A stretch of 34,466 nucleotides of DNA from Mesotaenium endlicherianum (Eukaryota > Streptophyta > Zygnematophyceae > Zygnematales > Mesotaeniaceae), in the NCBI GenBank assembly GCA_009602735.1, contig WELA01001035.1:407577-442042 (forward strand), written 5' to 3'. The position numbers and the translations under genes were made by a program. This document shows positions 31,270 through 34,466 of this stretch, piece by piece (position 1 is the first letter of the stretch; every line of letters begins with the position of its first letter). Under the pieces are notes generated by a model, which searched no databases, had not been told where the DNA came from, and saw nothing but the letters and a program-made list of their open reading frames with translations.

Positions 31270-31755
31270 GGAGGTCAAGCCTCAAATATTCTTCTAGACA
31301 AAAGGGCTACTCTACATATAAGACCTTGAAAATGCGCAATATATGTTTGACCGATATTGATCAATGTATCTCATATTTGGAAGTAATTGCACGAGGTAGT
31401 TGAGTCACATTGCGCCACTATGGAACCGAAAGAGTTCACAACTTTCCATGAATTTATAATTACAGTAATTTCCATCAAAAAGTTTTCCATTTGAAAAGTT
31501 TGTTTTGTCTTTTTGTATGATGCAATATCAGGCTTGGTGTGGTGTGTTGGCTGCCGATCAATACGTCACCTCGTTATGCACGCTGAGACTTGTGATGTGC
31601 TGTACACTAAGATGATGTAAGATAATGGAAATTTTGTAAACATAGTAAATGCGAACGAAATAATTTTTAAGTGGAAGGAGGTCAAGACTCATATTTCTCG
31701 TAAAGGAAGGGGCTCCTACAGGGGACCTTGAATATAAGCATAATATACGTAACTA
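31270..31755. repeat. Weak direct repeat
   Basis: About 75 bp at 31270-31345 (GGAGGTCAAGCCTCA onward) recurs with many changes at 31677-31755 (GGAGGTCAAGACTCA onward), ending ACCTTGAAAATG and ACCTTGAATATA. Probably an old duplication. Confidence 0.4.
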
Positions 31756-32047
31756 GCTCACTTGAAGTGCCTATTACAGTAGAAACAAGAGTAAGTCGTG
31801 AACCATTAGAAGCAAGTCCTAAGCTTTGTGCAAAATCCTTTTCAAGCAAGAACTAACCCAGCCATGAGAGCCGCCACAAGTAGTAACAGGGCCACCTAAA
31901 GCTATACCTCACAATATGTATGTTGGGACGTCAACTAAGAGCCCGCATTGTGCCCCAATCAAGCATAGCAGCTCACCCTAACAGTGCTTCTCTATGAATA
32001 CCACCGTATGTCAAATTGGGCAAGGAAACTGCTTCAAATTAACTACA

Positions 32048-32149
32048 CTAGCTGGTATTGTTGTACAATGCAGAGATCTCCAATATATAGCGGGCTGCGA
32101 TGACATCTCTGCGCATCTTCATGGTGGGCGTCAGAAGCCCATTGTCAAC
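32048..32149 (-). CDS. Last exon (D) of the acyl-ACP synthetase gene
   Basis: 102 nt. Acceptor TACTTTTTGCAG. Encodes VDNGLLTPTMKMRRDVIAAR and a short tail ending NNTS, then TAG. It has the adenylation lysine and the usual C-terminal length. Confidence 0.9.
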   Translation of the reverse strand, partial: VDNGLLTPTMKMRRDVIAARYILEISALYNNTS

Positions 32150-34029
32150 CTGCAAAAAGTACAACAAGACGGACGGGGCACAGAAAGACACGAAGCAATT
32201 GATAGGGAGTCAACAAGTAGCAAGAACATTCACTTGGAAGTCACGCAAGGCATAGCAAGGGTTCAGCTCGCACACGTGGAAAAACAAGATTCCCTAGTAT
32301 CATGTGCCAAAAGACGTTGCATATGAGAATGCGCACGTGCATGTGAAGTCATGGAACCAAGGCTTTGATGCTCTCGGCGTCCTCCTGCTAAGGCTGCATG
32401 GAACAGTAAGTGTGAAGAAGAGGGGATGGGGAAAGGAACTAAAAAGAGGGCTCTGGCGGCGTACAATAACGGCAACACTCCACACACAAAGCACAGCACG
32501 CCCCCCTAAGCAGGACAGGCCATCCTTGATAGACGCAAGAGAAGCTCTAGAGAACCATAGACGAGAAAGAGGCCTGGAGGCAGAGCCAGAGCCAGAGCCA
32601 GGGCTAAAGCAGGGACCGGGGGTGGGCCGGAACGGAGCCGAGGGCGGGACAGACGTACCGAGAAGGGCTCATCCAGAAGGACAAAAGCGCCGATGCGCTC
32701 GTGCGTGTGCGTGCGGCCCGCCGCCTGCAAGCTGTTCACACTCAAACAGCGGTGTCAATAAAGAAGCCAGGCAGTTGGGTCTTGGTTAGTTTATCGGACA
32801 ATTCAGTTGGGCAGAGAGGGCCCTGACAGCATGCCATAGCTAGACCAGGCTGAGCCGGAGCTGAACCAAACTAAGGCAAATAACACCCACACGCACAAAA
32901 ACCGAAGAGGCATACCAGATTGGGCCGAAACGAGGCTAAGTCTGTACATAAGCAGCTGCAGCAGCAGCACCCGCAGCAGCACCAGCAGCAGCCAGGAGTA
33001 GTAGTTGCAGATACCAGCTGACGACACCCCCAGGCAGCAGAGAAGGAGCAGCCGGGCAGCAGCAGCAGCAGTTCCACATCCGCAAGAGACACAATCACCG
33101 CGTCGCGCGAGCATGGCTGGCAGCCAGCTGCCAGCTCACATCTGCCAAATGTCCGGTTACAGGCCCACGGGCAACCCAGTAGAGCTGGTAGCCCGGGCAC
33201 ACAGGATATCCTTCTGGCAGCAGGAGCAGAAGCAGAAGCAGCAGCAGCAGCAGCAGCAGCAGCTCACCAGCGGTTGAGCTCGCAGCGCACGATGTTGCGG
33301 AGCTCCTCCGGAGTGGGCTCCGCGTCCGACCCCCTGCCGGCGGCTGTGAGCTCCTCCTTATTGGGCACCACCAGCGCCCCCAGCCTCCGCTGGTCCTGCA
33401 GCAGCAGCAGCAATAGCAGAGGCATTAGCACCAACAGCAGCAGCTGCAGCAGGAGCACTAGCTCTGGGAGCAGCAGCAGCAGCCGCATCACAAGCACCAG
33501 CAGCAGCACTAGCTCAGCAGCAGCGCCAGCGGCAGAAGCTGCAGCACCACCAGCAGCAGCAGCCAGAAGAAGAGCACCAGCAAAGACAGACGCTGCAGCA
33601 GCACTGGATCCAGCACTGCGAGCAGCTGCAGCAGGCCGCCATGCAGATTGAAATCACACAGTGCAGCCCGTTAAGTGCGTGTTATCTCGGCGCTAGCACG
33701 CACATCAAATGGAACTTGTAGAGGGAGAACGAGGGACATCAGATGAGACACAAGCAAGGGGGTAGCTACCACAAACACAATGACATCACGAGGCCATTCA
33801 TGCAGCGGAACTTGCACCTGCAGCATGCAGAATACTACCCATCACTAGCCATTGCTCTCTGCAGGTCCTAGAGAAAAGGAGCGTCTCAGCCTCGTCATGG
33901 ATGAGACGCATGCAAACATGCGCACACGCACTCTCACACGCACTTGTGTGTCCCCTTGCTCACTGATGCGCACCATCATAAACAAACACCTTTCCATCAT
34001 AAGCGACCAACACACGTGCTCTCCTGTGG

Positions 34030-34070
<41 letters not shown>

Positions 34071-34192
34071 TGCAGAACACAGCGGCAGAGGAAGGGGGCG
34101 TGAGATGGATACCTGACCCACGAGCATGATCTGCTGCACCACTTTGCTCATCAAGGCCGCCTCCTCAATGTGAGCCGGCTCAACATTCTCAC
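32048..34192 (-). CDS. Acyl-ACP synthetase / long-chain acyl-CoA synthetase family, C-terminal four exons
   Basis: Four minus-strand exons (34113-34192, 33268-33395, 32659-32731, 32048-32149) join in frame to 127 residues and a TAG stop. They read the C-terminal part of an AMP-binding (adenylating) enzyme: GENVEPAHIEEAAL, QIMLVGQ, DQRRLGALVVPNKEEL, then ERIGAFVLLDEPFS and VDNGLLTPTMKMRRD. The last motif carries the lysine needed for adenylation (TPTMK). The spacing ELNR-12 residues-RIG agrees, as I remember it, with cyanobacterial Aas and its plastid relatives (AAE15/16 type), which activate free fatty acids with ATP and load them on acyl carrier protein in the chloroplast. Every junction has GT...AG and matching phase. 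Upstream exons are outside the window. A long-chain acyl-CoA ligase role is the alternative. Confidence 0.9.
32150..32658 (-). other. Intron C-D
   Basis: 509 bp, GTACGT to TTTTTGCAG. A GAGCCA-type hexamer run is at 32582-32602. ORFs across it on the plus strand are low-complexity and not supported. Confidence 0.8.
32659..32731 (-). CDS. Exon C of the acyl-ACP synthetase gene
   Basis: 73 nt. Donor TCG|GTACGT. The acceptor GTGAACAG at 32732 keeps the frame; a nearby CTTGCAG seven bases on would break it. It encodes LQAAGRTHTHERIGAFVLLD and EPFS after the split Cys codon. Confidence 0.8.
32732..33267 (-). other. Intron B-C
   Basis: 536 bp, GTGAGC to GTGAACAG. Rich in CAG/CTG runs (plus-strand CAG at 32951-32990, 33058-33072, 33236-33262). 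Confidence 0.8.
33268..33395 (-). CDS. Exon B of the acyl-ACP synthetase gene
   Basis: 128 nt. The acceptor GCTGCTGCAG is embedded in a CTG repeat; donor CTG|GTGAGC. It encodes 42 residues, DQRRLGALVVPNKEEL to RNIVRCELNR, and leaves TG for a codon completed by exon C. Confidence 0.9.
33396..34112 (-). other. Intron A-B
   Basis: 717 bp, GTATCC to CTGCTGCAG. The part next to exon B (33396-33640) is almost all interrupted CAG/CTG triplets. A (CA)n tract lies at 34036-34069. Confidence 0.8.
34113..34192 (-). CDS. Exon A of the acyl-ACP synthetase gene
   Basis: 80 nt. Acceptor CCCCTGCAG before GTGAGAATG; donor CAG|GTATCC. With one base from the previous exon it encodes 27 residues, G-ENVEPAHIEEAAL to QQIMLVGQ, and ends on a codon boundary. 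Confidence 0.88.
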
Positions 34193-34394
34193 CTGCAGGG
34201 GCAGGCAGGCAGGCAGGTAGCCGCGCAACCGCATCAGCATGCCCTCCTCTCTTTCTGTTATCATTCTGCATGCTCCCACGTTTTTGTATACGAGAAAGAG
34301 AGTGAACGGAGAAGAGAGAGAAAGGATGGAGACTAGGAGAGGGGGAGGGAGAGGGTGAGGAGGGAGAAAGAAAGAGAGAGAGGGATATATATAT

Positions 34395-34466
<72 letters not shown>
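34193..34466 (-). other. Intron upstream of exon A, with simple repeats
   Basis: Holds (GGCA)n at 34200-34216 and a long (GA)n tract from about 34399 to the window end, pyrimidine-rich on the gene strand. No exon is visible. Confidence 0.7.

Larger units (their letters stand above)
29409..32047. other. Non-coding host interval downstream of the acyl-ACP synthetase gene
   Basis: About 2.6 kb. No ORF here has a recognisable domain. It contains an inverted repeat (29482-29580), dispersed repeat B (29718-29968), a hairpin (30254-30276) and a weak direct repeat (31270-31345 and 31677-31755). Confidence 0.5.

Noticed and set aside
32304..32789. 161-residue plus-strand ORF
   Set aside because: Low-complexity, antisense to exon C and its introns.
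33200..33262. CRISPR-like array in CAG-rich DNA
   Set aside because: Simple triplet repeat without unique spacers.
33005..33651. Poly-Ser/Gln/Ala ORFs on the plus strand
   Set aside because: They are readings of CAG repeats in introns and antisense to exon B; no domain or conserved start.

Overview
This window is eukaryotic nuclear DNA, most likely from a photosynthetic organism of the green lineage (alga, bryophyte or similar). The reasons are a spliced host gene for a cyanobacterial/plastid-type acyl-ACP synthetase at the right end, chromodomain Ty3/gypsy retrotransposons with plant-style initiator-Met primer sites, and long introns full of simple repeats. I cannot name the species.

Layout. 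1-5664: copy 1 of an LTR retrotransposon family (minus strand, cut by the window edge). 5665-6198: unique spacer. 6199-15376: copy 2 (plus strand), complete with two 722-bp LTRs, gag, pol with a C-terminal chromodomain, and an unusual third gene (ORF3) between pol and the 3' LTR; an assembly gap with a duplicated overlap lies in its 3' LTR. 15377-17097: non-coding, with one member of a dispersed repeat. 17102-19985: a piggyBac transposon with TTAA target site, 12-bp inverted ends and an internally deleted transposase. 20414-29408: copy 3 of the retrotransposon (minus strand), old and broken, with three later insertions: a GC-rich element in its 3' LTR, a 503-bp solo LTR, and a 1.14-kb element. 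29409-32047: non-coding host DNA with small repeats. 32048-34466: the last four exons of the acyl-ACP synthetase gene (minus strand), with introns rich in CTG, CA and GA repeats.

How the retrotransposon appears to work. Gag ends inside a textbook -1 frameshift signal: heptamer TTTAAAA, 7-nt spacer, perfect 10-bp hairpin. Pol (protease, reverse transcriptase, RNase H, integrase, chromodomain) follows in the -1 frame. ORF3 then encodes about 555 residues: a charged coiled coil, a folded centre, an acidic stretch and a conserved C-terminal block. It has no membrane segment, so it is not an envelope. It starts just after a branch-point and 3' splice-site-like sequence, and it is bracketed by repeated copies of the polypurine tract, which suggests it was acquired as a module. 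ORF3 and its surroundings recur in the much older copy 3, so it is a stable part of the family. This ORF3-bearing chromovirus is the most likely undescribed system in the window.
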